Source of the DNA: Bosea sp. 29B
GTDB lineage: Bacteria > Pseudomonadota > Alphaproteobacteria > Rhizobiales > Beijerinckiaceae
Length of the DNA: 64,000 bases
Direction of reading: 5' to 3'
Assembly: GCF_902506165.1 (NCBI RefSeq)
Contig: NZ_LR733817.1
Coordinates: 3,953,937-4,017,936, forward strand
In this document: positions 18,043 through 27,356 of the stretch, one piece after another
Layout of the letters: each line of letters begins with the position of its first letter
Position numbering within the stretch: position 1 is the stretch's first letter
Notes under the pieces: generated by a model
Told to the model about the DNA's origin: nothing
Databases searched by the model: none
The model's input: the letters and a program-made list of their open reading frames with translations, nothing else
Position numbers and translations under genes: made by a program

Positions 18043-19176
18043 ATGGAATCCCGTGCGAATTACGCCCTGGTCGGTCTCTTCACCCTCGCCGTGATCGCGG
18101 CGATGTTCGGCTTCGCCTATTGGTTCGGCAGTGGCGGCGGCGGCCGCAAGCAGGACGTCAGGGTCATCTTTACCGGGACGGTCACTGGCCTGGGACGTGG
18201 CTCCAGCGTGCTTTTCAACGGCCTGCGCGTCGGCGAGGTCAAGCAGATCGGCCTGCAGCCCGACGATCCGCGCCGCATTTTCGGTGTGATCGAGGTCGAC
18301 AACACGACGCCGCTGCGGGTCGACACCCGCGCCCGCATCGAGGCGCAGGGACTTGCCGGGGTCGTCGCCCTGCAATTGATCGGCGGCGAGCCAGATGCCG
18401 CCGTGCTGCAGGCGAGGCCAGGCGAGCCGATGCCGACCATCATCGCCGAGCGCTCCGAATTGCAGGACATCATCGAATCCGTCCGCAACGTCGCCAAGAA
18501 GGCCGACGAGGTGCTCGGCAATCTCGACGGGCTGATCAAGACCAACGCCGGCTCGATCACCAACACCGTCCGCAATGTCGAGAAGTTCTCGCAGGCGCTT
18601 GGCGACAATTCCGGCAGCATCGACAAGCTGATGTCGAGCTTCGGCCAGATCGCCGATACGATCGCGCCGCTGTCGCAGAAACTCGGCACGCTGAGCGAGG
18701 AGTTGACCGGAGTGGTCCGCTCGGTCGATCGCGCCAAGATCACCGGCATCATCGACAATGTCGACAAGTTCACCGGGGCGCTGGGCGGCTCGAGCGGCGA
18801 CGTCTCGAAGGCGGTCAAGGACGTCGCCTCGATCACCGACAAGCTCAACCGCGCCGCCGACCAGGTCGAGGGTGTGCTCAAGGCGGCGCAGGCCTTCCTG
18901 AACACGCAGGACGGGCAGGGCGCCTTCGCCGAGGTCGCCAGCGCCGCGAAGTCGATTCGGGTGCTGGCCGACAATCTCGACAGGCGCACCGCCGAGATCA
19001 CCACCGGCATCAGCCGTTTCACCGGCCCTGGCCTGCGCGACCTCGAGACGCTCGCCTCCGACGGCAAGCGCACGCTCGGGGATCTCAACCGCGTTCTGCG
19101 CAATGTCGAGCGCAATCCCCAGCAGTTCATCTTCGGCGGCCGTCCGCCGCTTCCCCAATACAGCGGATCGCGCTAG
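18043..19176 (+). CDS. mlaD: MlaD-like MCE-domain protein
   Basis: A 377-residue protein with one N-terminal membrane anchor (residues about 8-28) followed by a single MCE domain at about 38-115 (VRVIFTGTVTGLGRGSSVLFNGLRVG split over strands, then LRVDTRARIEAQGLAGVVALQL). The long C-terminal region (150-377) is helical with repeated DNVDKFTGALG-like segments and probably forms the coiled-coil tube known for longer MCE proteins. It would hold lipid in the periplasm for the MlaEF transporter. It lacks the second and third MCE domains of PqiB/YebT. Confidence 0.93.
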   Translation: MESRANYALVGLFTLAVIAAMFGFAYWFGSGGGGRKQDVRVIFTGTVTGLGRGSSVLFNGLRVGEVKQIGLQPDDPRRIFGVIEVDNTTPLRVDTRARIEAQGLAGVVALQLIGGEPDAAVLQARPGEPMPTIIAERSELQDIIESVRNVAKKADEVLGNLDGLIKTNAGSITNTVRNVEKFSQALGDNSGSIDKLMSSFGQIADTIAPLSQKLGTLSEELTGVVRSVDRAKITGIIDNVDKFTGALGGSSGDVSKAVKDVASITDKLNRAADQVEGVLKAAQAFLNTQDGQGAFAEVASAAKSIRVLADNLDRRTAEITTGISRFTGPGLRDLETLASDGKRTLGDLNRVLRNVERNPQQFIFGGRPPLPQYSGSR

Positions 19177-19182
19177 CCCGTT

Positions 19183-19782
19183 ATGACCATGCCGATTCTG
19201 CCCTCGCCGCTTCGTGGTCGTCTGCGCGCCCTGTCTTTTGCGGCGGCAGGTTCGTTGCTGCTGGCCAGTTGCGGCGGCGGGTCCGCGCCGACCACCTATG
19301 ACCTCTCGGCACCGCGCGATTTCGGCCGCATTGGCGGGGGGGGCGGGGTGCTTATCGTCGCCCAGCCGACGGCGGTGCAGGCACTCGATTCCGACCGGCT
19401 GATCGTCAAGGATTCGAGCGGCGCTCTCTCTTTCCTCGGCGGGGCGCAATGGGCCGACCGGGTGCCCAATCTGGTGCAGACCCGCCTGATCCAGACCTTC
19501 GAGAACGGCAGCCGCATCGCTGCCGTCGGCCGGCCGGGCGAGCGGATCGTGCCCGATTTCCAGCTCAACACCGATATCCGCGCCTTCAACATCGACGCCG
19601 CCAGCGGCCAGGCCGTGGTCGAGATCACCGCCAAGCTGATCGGCGACCGCACCGGCAAGGTCCAGCGCGCCAAGCTGTTCTCGGCTCGCGTGCCGGGAGG
19701 CGCCGACGGGGCAGGGGCGGCACAGGCTCTCGACCAGGCCCTGTCGCAGGTGCTGATCCAGATCGCCCGCTGGGCACGCTGA
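19183..19782 (+). CDS. ABC-type transport auxiliary lipoprotein, PqiC/DUF330-like
   Basis: A 199-residue lipoprotein. The signal peptide ends in the lipobox LLASC near residue 29, giving an N-terminal lipid-modified cysteine. The mature part carries the auxiliary-component fold with PTTYDLSAPRDF, a glycine-rich loop, and ALDSDRLIVKDSSG then WADRVPNLVQTRLIQTFE. Proteins of this type pair with MCE transporters at the outer membrane. It lies 6 bp after mlaD and closes the operon. Confidence 0.88.
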   Translation: MTMPILPSPLRGRLRALSFAAAGSLLLASCGGGSAPTTYDLSAPRDFGRIGGGGGVLIVAQPTAVQALDSDRLIVKDSSGALSFLGGAQWADRVPNLVQTRLIQTFENGSRIAAVGRPGERIVPDFQLNTDIRAFNIDAASGQAVVEITAKLIGDRTGKVQRAKLFSARVPGGADGAGAAQALDQALSQVLIQIARWAR

Positions 19783-19837
19783 CGGCGTTCGCCGGGATAC
19801 TGTCCTTCTTGTATGTCTGCGCTGGCGGAGGGGTGAT

Positions 19838-20215
19838 TTACCGCCCCCAGAGCAACCACGCGACGAGCACCAGGGCCAGAAGCCACAGGCTGATGATCGC
19901 GATCTGCCCGATCTGGCTGACCGGGCGCTCCCTGGCTGACGCCTGATCGCGAAATTCCTGCATCAACGGCGGTGGAATCAGCCGCACGGCCAGCAGGATG
20001 CCGAGCGGGACGATGACGAGGTCATCGAGATAGCCGAGGACAGGGATGAAGTCCGGGATCAGATCGATGGGCGAGAGCGCATAGGCCGCGACGGCCCCGG
20101 CGATCAGCTTGGCCAGCACGGGAGTGCGTCGATCCCGCGCCGCGATCCACAGCGCCAAGACATCCCGCTTGATAAGGCGCGCCGATTGCTTCGCGCGCTC
20201 GATCCACTTCGACAT
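19838..20215 (-). CDS. YkvA/DUF1232 family membrane protein
   Basis: A 125-residue protein with the DUF1232 core DRRTPVLAKLIAGAVAAYAL followed by SPIDLIPDFIPVLGYLDDLV, the family hallmark, and a C-terminal hydrophobic helix (about residues 103-122, LWLLALVLVAWLLWG). The start at 20215 matches the usual N terminus (MSKWIERAKQ). Function of the family is not established. It converges with the Mla operon and lies downstream of the terminator of the giant gene. Confidence 0.88.
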   Translation of the reverse strand: MSKWIERAKQSARLIKRDVLALWIAARDRRTPVLAKLIAGAVAAYALSPIDLIPDFIPVLGYLDDLVIVPLGILLAVRLIPPPLMQEFRDQASARERPVSQIGQIAIISLWLLALVLVAWLLWGR

Positions 20216-20256
20216 CGTCGTCTCGCCGGTTCTGCCGATCCGTCGGGGCGCTAATG

Positions 20257-20284
20257 AAAAAGGCCGCCCTCGGAGAGGGCGGCC
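20257..20284 (-). terminator. Rho-independent terminator of the giant gene
   Basis: On the minus strand a 10-bp perfect stem (GGCCGCCCTC with GAGGGCGGCC, 3-base loop) is followed by five Ts (20257-20261). It begins 25 bp after the stop of the 2149-codon gene and separates it from the DUF1232 gene, indicating that the giant gene ends its own transcript. Confidence 0.9.
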
Positions 20285-20309
20285 TCGATGGTGCCGACAG
20301 CCGCAGCTC

Positions 20310-23300
20310 TTACTCGAACCGCCCGCTGGCATGGGCCAGCATGGTGTAGACCTTGCCGGTTTCCGAGGTCAGGTAGGTCTTCGCCACCATCGAGTCGCGA
20401 TCGTCCTTGGCGGCTTCGCCGAGCAGGCGCTCGAACTCCTCGATATAGCGGTCGACCGTCTCCTTGAACTCGGTGTCGCGGCGGTATTTGCGCCGGATCT
20501 CGTCGAAGGTCTGCTGGCCCTGCAATGTGTAGAGCCGGCGGGTGAAGACGTTGCGCTCGCCGCGCTTGTAGCGCTCCCAGAGCTCGACGGCCGCGTCATG
20601 GTCGATCATCCGGGCGATGTCGACCGAGAGCGAATCGAGCTTCTCGATGCTGTGAGCCGTCGGCTTGGCGGCTTCCGGCGCCCGGTCGTCGCGCGAGGCG
20701 CGGCTGAGCAGATCCGAGAGCCAGCCCGACTTGGCGGGGGCAGGCTGCTCGACGGCAGCGCGGCGAGCCGGCTCGGCACGCTGAACCTCGGGCCGCACCG
20801 GCTCGGGGGCAGGGGCCGGGCGCACGGGCGCCGCCTGCATCTCGGCCCGGGCCGGCTCCGGCGTCGGGTCGATCGAGGCACGCAGCGGCTCGGTCAGCAC
20901 CGGGGCGCTCTGCACCGCGACCGAGGACGCGGCGCTGACGACCGGGACCGGCTGCTGATAGCTCGTCGTCGGCCGCCGCTCGCCCTGCGGGCGCGCGACA
21001 TCGCTGCTGCGGCCCGAGCGCGAGACGATCTCGGTCAGCTCATTGAGCGCCTTGATCTGGTCGGCGACGACGCGGCGCATGGCGGCGGTCGATTCCTGCG
21101 TCTCGCGCGGCAGATCGAGCACGCCCTTCTTGAGCTCCGTGCGGGTCGTCTCGAGTTCGCGATGGATCTCCGCCGACATGGTCCGCATGTCCTCGGCGGC
21201 GCTCTGGAAGCGCTCGGTGACCTTGGCAAACTCGCCGGAGACCTCGTTCACCACCTCCTCATAGGCCGCGCGCAGCGCCAGTGCCGTCGCCTCGCGCTCG
21301 CGGCCGCTGGCGGCGCGGATCGAGTCGAATTGCTGGGCGATGGCGCTGCTGGTCGACTCGGCCGCGTCGCCGAGCACGGTGCTGAGCTGGCGGGTGCGCG
21401 TCTCGGCGTTGCTGAGCGAATCGTCGAGCGCCGACGAGAAGGAGCGAGTGATCTGCTCGATGTCGTCGGTGCGCGTCGAGATCAGCCCGTGCAGGTGCTC
21501 CAGCGCCTCCTTGCGGTCGGCCAGGACATTGCCGACGCGGGCCTCGACCTGCTCCAACCGCTGCGCGACGGCGTTGAGCGCCGCAGCATTGGTCTGCGAG
21601 GTCTCGGTCATCGACGAGCCCTGCGCGTCGATCCGGGAGATCAGCGCTGCGGTGTCGCGCAGCGTTCCCTCCGAATAGCCCTTCAGCGTCGCGATCTGGT
21701 TCGCGACCTGCTCGGAGGTCCGGTTGGTCTCCTGCACCACCGTCGAGAGCACGTTCTGCAGCTCCTCGACGCGGCCCGACAGGCTGCCTTCGACCGCCGC
21801 GAGATTCTTGTTCGCGCCGGTGACGATCTGCTGCATCAGCTTGTTGGCCTCGCCGAGGCGGCCGAGCATGCTGCCGAGCTCGCTGCGTAGCTGCTCGTTG
21901 GTCTTGAGCAGCGCTTCGACCGAGTGGTTCGTGCCGGTCTCGATCGTCTCGCGCAGTGCGCCCGAAGCAAGCTCGAGCGCCTGGCTGATCTCGGTGCTGC
22001 GCTCGTGCAGGCCGGCGACCATGCTGTTGCCGCGGTTCTCGATGTTGTTGACCAGGGCCTCGCCGAGGTTGGCGAACTGGTTGGCGAGCGTCACGCCCTT
22101 GCGGCCGATCGCATCGACCACGCCGTTGCCGCGCTCGTCGAACAGGGCGCGGAGTTCCTCGGTGCGCGTGGTCAGCGCCGAGCTCATCCCGTCCGACTGC
22201 TCCGTCAGGGTCCGGGCCAGGTTGCGGCTGTGCTGGTCGAGCGTGTTCAGCATGTCGCCGCCACGCTCGTCGAACAAGGCGCGCAACTCCTCGGTGCGGC
22301 CGGAGAGGGCGGTGGCGATGCCCTCCGAGCGCTCCTGCAGGATCTGGGCGATCTGGCTGCCGCGATGGCCGAGCGCGTTGAGGATGCCACCACCGCGCTC
22401 GTCGAACACGGCGCGCAGCTCGTTCGAACGGTCGGAGAGCGCTGCCGAGATGCCGTCCGACTTCTCCTGCAGCGTCTGCGCGATCTGGTTGCCGTGCTGG
22501 TCGAGCAGGGTGACCAGCCCGGTGCCCTTGTCGTCGAACAGGGCACGCAGCTCGTCGGTACGCGCACTGAACGAGCCGGCGACCGACGCCGCAGCGCCTT
22601 CCAGGGTCTGGACGATCTGATTGCCCTGCTGATCGAGCAGGGTGATCAGGCCGGTGCCCTTGCCCTCGAACAGGGCGCGGAGCTCGTCGGTGCGGGCACT
22701 GAGCGAGCCGGTGACCGCATCCGCGGTGCCTTGCAGCGTCTGGACGATATGGTTGCCGCGCTCGTCGAGCAGGGTGATCAGGCTGGTGCCCTTGCCGTCG
22801 AACAGGGCGCGCAGTTCCTCGGTGCGGTCGCCGAGCGAGCCGGCGATCGAATCTGCGGTGCCCTGCAGGGTCTGCGCGATCTGGCTGCCGCGCGCGTCGA
22901 GCGTACCGGAGACCGTGTCGAGCCGGTTGACGACGCGTTCCTCGAACCGCGCCACGCTCTGGTCGAGCGTGTCGGCGATCTGCAAGGCGCGCCCGCCCAG
23001 CGTCGCATTGATGCTGTCGGCCTTCTCGGCGAGCGTCTGCGTCAGCGCCTCGCTCTTCGAGGTGACGATCTCGCCGATCTCGTCGGCCTTGGCGGTGAGG
23101 GCACGGGTGACCTCGCGCCCGCCCTCGGCCATGACACGGGCGATGTCGACCGTGCGCTCGACCAACGCCTCGTTGAGCGCGCTGGCGCGCGAACCGAGAT
23201 TGCCGTCGATGCGGGCGATGAGCCCGTCGAGCGAGGTCGCGATCTCTGCGCTCTTGGCGCTGGAACGGTCCTCGAAGGTCTTGATCTGCGTCTCCATGGC

Positions 23301-26300
23301 GGCCGCCGCTTCCTGCGTGCGCGCCATCATGGTCTCGGCGGCGTGCTGCGAGCGTTCGCCGATCCGCTCGGCCAGTGCCTGGCCTTCCTCGCCGAGCAGC
23401 TTCTCGACCTGGCCGAGGCGCAGCGTCACCGAATCGGTGAAGGAGCGGGCGTCGTGGCCGAGCTTGGCGGCCAGCGTGCCGCCGCGGGTGACGATGATTT
23501 CCTCGAAGGCGCCGAGGCGAGCGCCGATCGTCGCCTCGATCTCGCGGCCCTGGACGTCGAAGAGACGGTTCAGCGCATCGTGCTTGCCGGCGAGCGACTC
23601 GTTGAGCGCCTGCGAGCGGGCATCGACCGAGCGCAGCAGCGACTCGGCATTGGCGGCGAGCGCCTGGTTGACCCGGCCGCCCTGCTGGGTGAGGGCGATG
23701 ACCACGTCCTTGCCGGTCGCGGCGAGCAGGCTGCTGGCGCGCTCGGCCTCGGTCGTGAAGGTGCTGCGCAGGGCCGTCGCCGCGTCGCTGACGCGGTCGG
23801 CGATCTCGCGCCCGTCGACATTGATCGCGTCGGCGAGGGCCTTGGTCGCCTCGTCGAGACGGCCGGCCAGGCTCTGGCTCTGCTCGCCGATGAGGCCATG
23901 GACCTCACGGCCGGTGGCAGTGAGGCCGGCGATGATCGCATCGCGCTGGGTGCCGAGCAGGGCTCCGACCTCGTCCCCGGCCTGGCCGAGGCGGGCGATG
24001 AAGCCGCTGTGCTGGTCGTCGATGACCGATTTCGCCGTCTCGCTGGCGGCGAGGATCTTGGCGGCGAGCGCTTCGCCGGTCTCGTCGAGCTGGCGATGGG
24101 CGGTGCCGCTGGCCTCGGCCAGCCGATCGATCAGGGCATTGCCGCGCTCCGCCAGCAGGCCGTGCACCGAGCGGCCGACATCGGCGACGCGGGTGACGAG
24201 CGCCTGGCTCTGGCCGGAGAGCAGCTCCTGCATGTCGTGGCCGGTCGCGATGACGCGGCCGCTGAGCGCCTCGCCCTCGGTGATGAGAATGTTGCGCACG
24301 CTGGCGCCGGCATCGGAGAGCTGGGTCACCAGCGTCTCGCGCTGGCTGCCGATCGCGGTGTGGACCTCGGTGCCGACATCCGACAGGCGGGCGACGAGGC
24401 TGTCGCCACGCTCGCCGATCGTGGCATGGACCTCGCGCGCGACCTCGGACAGACGGGCGATCAGTCCGTCGCCACGCTCGCCGATTGCCGATTCGACGTC
24501 GCGGCCGGCATGGGCAACGCGGGCGACGATACCCTCGGCGCGGTCGCCGAGCGTCCGGTGGATCTCCTCGGTGGTCTCGGACAGCTTGGCGACAAGGCCG
24601 TCGCCACGCTCGCCGATCACGCTCTCGATACCGCGGCTGGCATCGGTAATGCGCGCGACGATGCCGTCGGCGCGGCCGCCCAGCGTCTGCTCGATCTCAT
24701 AGGTGGTCTCGGATAGCCGGGAGACGAGGCCGTCGCCGCGCTCGCCGATCATGGCCTCGACGCTGCGGCCGGCATCGGCCACGCGGTTGACGATGCTGTC
24801 GGCGCGCTCGCCGATCGCATGCTCGACGCCCTGGCCGATCTCGGCCATGCGCAGCACCAGCCCGTCGCCGCGCTCGCTGATCGCCTCCTGCAGGCGCTGG
24901 CCGGTCTCGGACAGACGGCCGACCAGATGGTCGCCCTGCTCGCCAATCGTGCTGCGGACCTCGTGACCGAGGTCGGAGAGGCGGGTGACGAGGCTGCTCG
25001 CCTCCTCCGAGAACAGGCTATGCACGGTCGCGCCGACGGCGGAGATGCGCGCGGTCAGTTCCTCGCCGCGCTCGCCGATCAGGTTGTGCAGACCCTTGCC
25101 GGCTTCGTCGAAGCGCAGGGTGATCGAGTCGGTCTTCTCGCGCAGCAGGCTGTCGACAGTCTGGACGGTGCCTTCGAGCTTCCCGACCAGCGTCTCGCCC
25201 TGGCTGGCGAGCAGGCCGTGGACGGTGTCACCGGCCTCCTGGATGCGGCTGACGACGAGCTCGTTCTGCTTGCCGAGCAGCATGTGCACGCCGCGGCCGA
25301 CTTCGGCCAGGCGCGTGGTGACGCTCTCGCCCTCGCTGCTGATCGACGTACGCAGGCTCTCGCCGGTCTCGGTCAGGCGCTGGGTCAGGCTGCTGCTCTG
25401 CGTGTCGAACAGGTCGACCAGCGTGCGCCCACTCTGCTCGAAGCGCTCGGCGACGGTGGCGCCGCGCTGGGTGATCTCCTCGGCGAGCGTGTCGCCGGTC
25501 GAGCGCAGCGTCTCGTTGACGGTCTCGGCGCGGCTCGCCAGCGACTCGACGACCTGCGCGCCGGTCTCGCTGATGGCGCGGGTGACATCACGGGCGCCGG
25601 CGGTCAGGCCCTCGGTGAGGACGGCGCCGGTGCGCTCCAGCGAACCGGCGATCTCCTGGGCGCGGTTGTCGAGCACGGCGGTGACGGACTGGCTGGCGCT
25701 CGTCATGCGCTCGCTGACGTCGTGCGACGTGGACTGCAGGCGCTCGACCAGGTCGTTGCCGCGGCCGCTGATCTCGTCGACCATGCGCTCGCCGGCATGG
25801 CCCAGCGCCAGCGTGATCTGGTCGCCCTTGTCGGTCAGGCGCGAGGTGACGCGCTCGCCCGCCTCGGCAACAGCCTCGGAGATCGAGCGGCTGGCGGTCT
25901 CCAGGTCCTTGGTGATGCTCTCATGCGCGCCTGAGATCGCGAACTTCACCCGCTCGGCATTGCCGACGACCGACTCGCGCTGGGTCACCAGCTCGTCGAT
26001 AAGGGAACGCAGCCGGATCTCGTTGTCGGCATAGGCGCGTTCCAGCGTCGCGATCTCGCCGCGCACGATGGTCTCGAGCTCGCCGGCGCGGGCAACCGCG
26101 CGCTCGATGCCGTCGCCCATGGCGGCGACCTCGCGGCGGATGGTCTGGCTCAGCGACAGGACGGAATCCGTCGCGACGACTTCAGGCTCGGCCAGGCGCA
26201 GCGCGACCTCGGTCATGGCGCGCGAGACCAGCCGCATCTCCTGGGTCCGGCGATAGAGCGCCGCCAGCACGAAGAAGAACACCACCGGCGTGCCGGCGCC

Positions 26301-26759
26301 GAGCGCCAGCAGCGCCCATTGGCCCGGACCCCAGGCGGCCATGCCAGCCGGCAGGCCCTCCGTGAAGGAGCCGTAGCGGCTGACCAGCGTGAAGCCGACC
26401 GCGCCGGCCCAGATCAGGGTGGTGAGGGCGGCAAGCCAATAGGGTCGGCCGGAAGGCCGGGCGGCGAAGGCCTGGACGAGTGACGACGAATCCCGGCGGT
26501 CGTCATTGGCGACGCGGCTGGTGTCCGGCGCGATGGCCGGGCGGGAGGGGGCGGGAAGCGGTTCTGATACGGGCTCGGCGCTGGCCGGAGCGCTTTCGAC
26601 ACGAGGCAGCTCGATCTTGAGCTCGTTCTCGCCCGTCGAGGGCAGCCTCGGTTCGGCCGGAGCCTGACCCTCAGTCTTCGACGGATCGAGCCTCAGCGCC
26701 TCCTCGATCGCCGACATTGCCGCTTCGGTCGGATCCTGGAGCTTGTTCTGCCGGGTCAT
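20310..26759 (-). CDS. rgsE: Giant apolipoprotein-like growth-pole ring protein (GPR/RgsE type)
   Basis: A 2149-residue membrane-anchored helical protein. Two membrane helices lie at about residues 105-126 and 146-168. About 1,650 residues of amphipathic helix follow, built from 22- and 44-residue repeats (for example GERGDGLVSRLSETT and RTDELRALFDDKGTGL). A proline-rich linker (about 1930-2030) then leads to a conserved C-terminal globular domain (MIDHDAAVELWERYKRGE, YTLQGQQTFDEIRRKYRRD). Length, membrane anchors and repeats match GPR of Agrobacterium and RgsE of Sinorhizobium, which form a ring at the growing pole and organise unipolar growth. The start has GAGG 8 bases upstream. It is transcribed alone, divergent from an Hpt gene. 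Confidence 0.82.
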   Translation of the reverse strand: MTRQNKLQDPTEAAMSAIEEALRLDPSKTEGQAPAEPRLPSTGENELKIELPRVESAPASAEPVSEPLPAPSRPAIAPDTSRVANDDRRDSSSLVQAFAARPSGRPYWLAALTTLIWAGAVGFTLVSRYGSFTEGLPAGMAAWGPGQWALLALGAGTPVVFFFVLAALYRRTQEMRLVSRAMTEVALRLAEPEVVATDSVLSLSQTIRREVAAMGDGIERAVARAGELETIVRGEIATLERAYADNEIRLRSLIDELVTQRESVVGNAERVKFAISGAHESITKDLETASRSISEAVAEAGERVTSRLTDKGDQITLALGHAGERMVDEISGRGNDLVERLQSTSHDVSERMTSASQSVTAVLDNRAQEIAGSLERTGAVLTEGLTAGARDVTRAISETGAQVVESLASRAETVNETLRSTGDTLAEEITQRGATVAERFEQSGRTLVDLFDTQSSSLTQRLTETGESLRTSISSEGESVTTRLAEVGRGVHMLLGKQNELVVSRIQEAGDTVHGLLASQGETLVGKLEGTVQTVDSLLREKTDSITLRFDEAGKGLHNLIGERGEELTARISAVGATVHSLFSEEASSLVTRLSDLGHEVRSTIGEQGDHLVGRLSETGQRLQEAISERGDGLVLRMAEIGQGVEHAIGERADSIVNRVADAGRSVEAMIGERGDGLVSRLSETTYEIEQTLGGRADGIVARITDASRGIESVIGERGDGLVAKLSETTEEIHRTLGDRAEGIVARVAHAGRDVESAIGERGDGLIARLSEVAREVHATIGERGDSLVARLSDVGTEVHTAIGSQRETLVTQLSDAGASVRNILITEGEALSGRVIATGHDMQELLSGQSQALVTRVADVGRSVHGLLAERGNALIDRLAEASGTAHRQLDETGEALAAKILAASETAKSVIDDQHSGFIARLGQAGDEVGALLGTQRDAIIAGLTATGREVHGLIGEQSQSLAGRLDEATKALADAINVDGREIADRVSDAATALRSTFTTEAERASSLLAATGKDVVIALTQQGGRVNQALAANAESLLRSVDARSQALNESLAGKHDALNRLFDVQGREIEATIGARLGAFEEIIVTRGGTLAAKLGHDARSFTDSVTLRLGQVEKLLGEEGQALAERIGERSQHAAETMMARTQEAAAAMETQIKTFEDRSSAKSAEIATSLDGLIARIDGNLGSRASALNEALVERTVDIARVMAEGGREVTRALTAKADEIGEIVTSKSEALTQTLAEKADSINATLGGRALQIADTLDQSVARFEERVVNRLDTVSGTLDARGSQIAQTLQGTADSIAGSLGDRTEELRALFDGKGTSLITLLDERGNHIVQTLQGTADAVTGSLSARTDELRALFEGKGTGLITLLDQQGNQIVQTLEGAAASVAGSFSARTDELRALFDDKGTGLVTLLDQHGNQIAQTLQEKSDGISAALSDRSNELRAVFDERGGGILNALGHRGSQIAQILQERSEGIATALSGRTEELRALFDERGGDMLNTLDQHSRNLARTLTEQSDGMSSALTTRTEELRALFDERGNGVVDAIGRKGVTLANQFANLGEALVNNIENRGNSMVAGLHERSTEISQALELASGALRETIETGTNHSVEALLKTNEQLRSELGSMLGRLGEANKLMQQIVTGANKNLAAVEGSLSGRVEELQNVLSTVVQETNRTSEQVANQIATLKGYSEGTLRDTAALISRIDAQGSSMTETSQTNAAALNAVAQRLEQVEARVGNVLADRKEALEHLHGLISTRTDDIEQITRSFSSALDDSLSNAETRTRQLSTVLGDAAESTSSAIAQQFDSIRAASGREREATALALRAAYEEVVNEVSGEFAKVTERFQSAAEDMRTMSAEIHRELETTRTELKKGVLDLPRETQESTAAMRRVVADQIKALNELTEIVSRSGRSSDVARPQGERRPTTSYQQPVPVVSAASSVAVQSAPVLTEPLRASIDPTPEPARAEMQAAPVRPAPAPEPVRPEVQRAEPARRAAVEQPAPAKSGWLSDLLSRASRDDRAPEAAKPTAHSIEKLDSLSVDIARMIDHDAAVELWERYKRGERNVFTRRLYTLQGQQTFDEIRRKYRRDTEFKETVDRYIEEFERLLGEAAKDDRDSMVAKTYLTSETGKVYTMLAHASGRFE
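22100..22890. repeat. Tandem 132-bp coding repeats (44-residue units)
   Basis: Within the giant gene about six consecutive 44-residue units share the pattern RTDELRALF-(D/E)-x-(K/R)-G-x-G-(L/I/V)-(I/V)-x-x-L followed by Q-I-(A/V)-Q-T-L-Q. The DNA therefore repeats with a 132-bp period, for example GTCGAACA(G/A)GGCGCG recurring at about 22136, 22268, 22400 and 22532. Each unit is two 22-residue helical turns. Divergence between units shows they are old and under protein-level selection. Confidence 0.85.
24300..25290. repeat. Tandem 66-bp coding repeats (22-residue units)
   Basis: About 15 consecutive 22-residue units fit the pattern (G/S)-E-R-G-(D/E)-x-L-V-x-R-(L/I)-(S/A)-(E/D)-x-G-x-x-V-x-x-x-I. 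The DNA phrase TCGCCACGCTCGCCGAT recurs at spacings of 66 or 132 bp (about 24403, 24469, 24601). The 22-residue periodicity is that of exchangeable apolipoproteins, consistent with a long amphipathic helix. Confidence 0.85.
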
Positions 26760-27020
26760 GAATGCCGCCTCGCTACGCTACTTGCGACGGGTGTCACTGT
26801 CCGCCGCAGAGCGGGAACCGGCAGCCTCCAGCCGGATCCTACAAGCGACACGACGCCCATCGTTTACTGTCTTGAAGGGTAGTTGAGGCAAGCAGGGATT
26901 GAAACCCGTTTGACCTTCTGATTCACAAACGTCGTTAACGCCTCATTCACCATAACGGCGCTTCATCAGGGGTCAGAAGGCTGCGCGAGTTCCGCAGCGC
27001 GAGAGAAAACCGAGTTCCCC

Positions 27021-27356
27021 ATGTCCCAGACTGCCATCGACCTCGTGCATCTCGCCCGCCAGAGCGGCGGCGATGCCGAGCTGGAGCGCGAGCTGCTGAC
27101 GCTGTTCGCCCAGCAATGTGCCCGCCAGCTGCGCGCCATCCATGCCGGCGACGCGAGCGTCGGCCGCGATGCCGCCCACACCTTGAAGGGAGCCGCCCGC
27201 GCCATCGGCGCCTGGCAGGTGGCCGAGGCCGCCGACCGGATCGAGCAGCAGCTGACAGAGGCCGGCGCCGCGCCGCGCGAGGATGCGCTGGACGCGCTGG
27301 CGCTCGCTGCCGCTGAGGCGCGCGCCGTGATCTCCCGGCTCGACTGCGCGGCCTGA
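27021..27356 (+). CDS. Hpt domain-containing protein
   Basis: A 111-residue single-domain histidine phosphotransfer protein. The phosphorylatable His is H53 in the motif AHTLKGAARAIGA (HxxKG type). A conserved helix pair follows (WQVAEAADRIEQQLTEAG). It would relay phosphate between a hybrid kinase and a response regulator, neither of which is nearby. It is divergent from the growth-pole gene across 261 bp, which raises the possibility of a cell-cycle role, but the sequence alone does not show this. Length is usual for free-standing Hpt proteins. Confidence 0.88.
   Translation: MSQTAIDLVHLARQSGGDAELERELLTLFAQQCARQLRAIHAGDASVGRDAAHTLKGAARAIGAWQVAEAADRIEQQLTEAGAAPREDALDALALAAAEARAVISRLDCAA

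Noticed and set aside
20109..24716. Long plus-strand open frames (593, 930 and 686 codons) opposite the giant gene
   Set aside because: They are antisense shadows of a GC-rich repetitive coding region. Their proteins are low-complexity and show no family motif, whereas the minus-strand protein has membrane helices, regular repeats, a conserved C-terminal domain and a terminator.
24300..25290. 66-bp spaced repeats considered as a CRISPR array
   Set aside because: The spacing comes from 22-codon protein repeats; units diverge gradually, have no unique spacers, and lie in an open reading frame.
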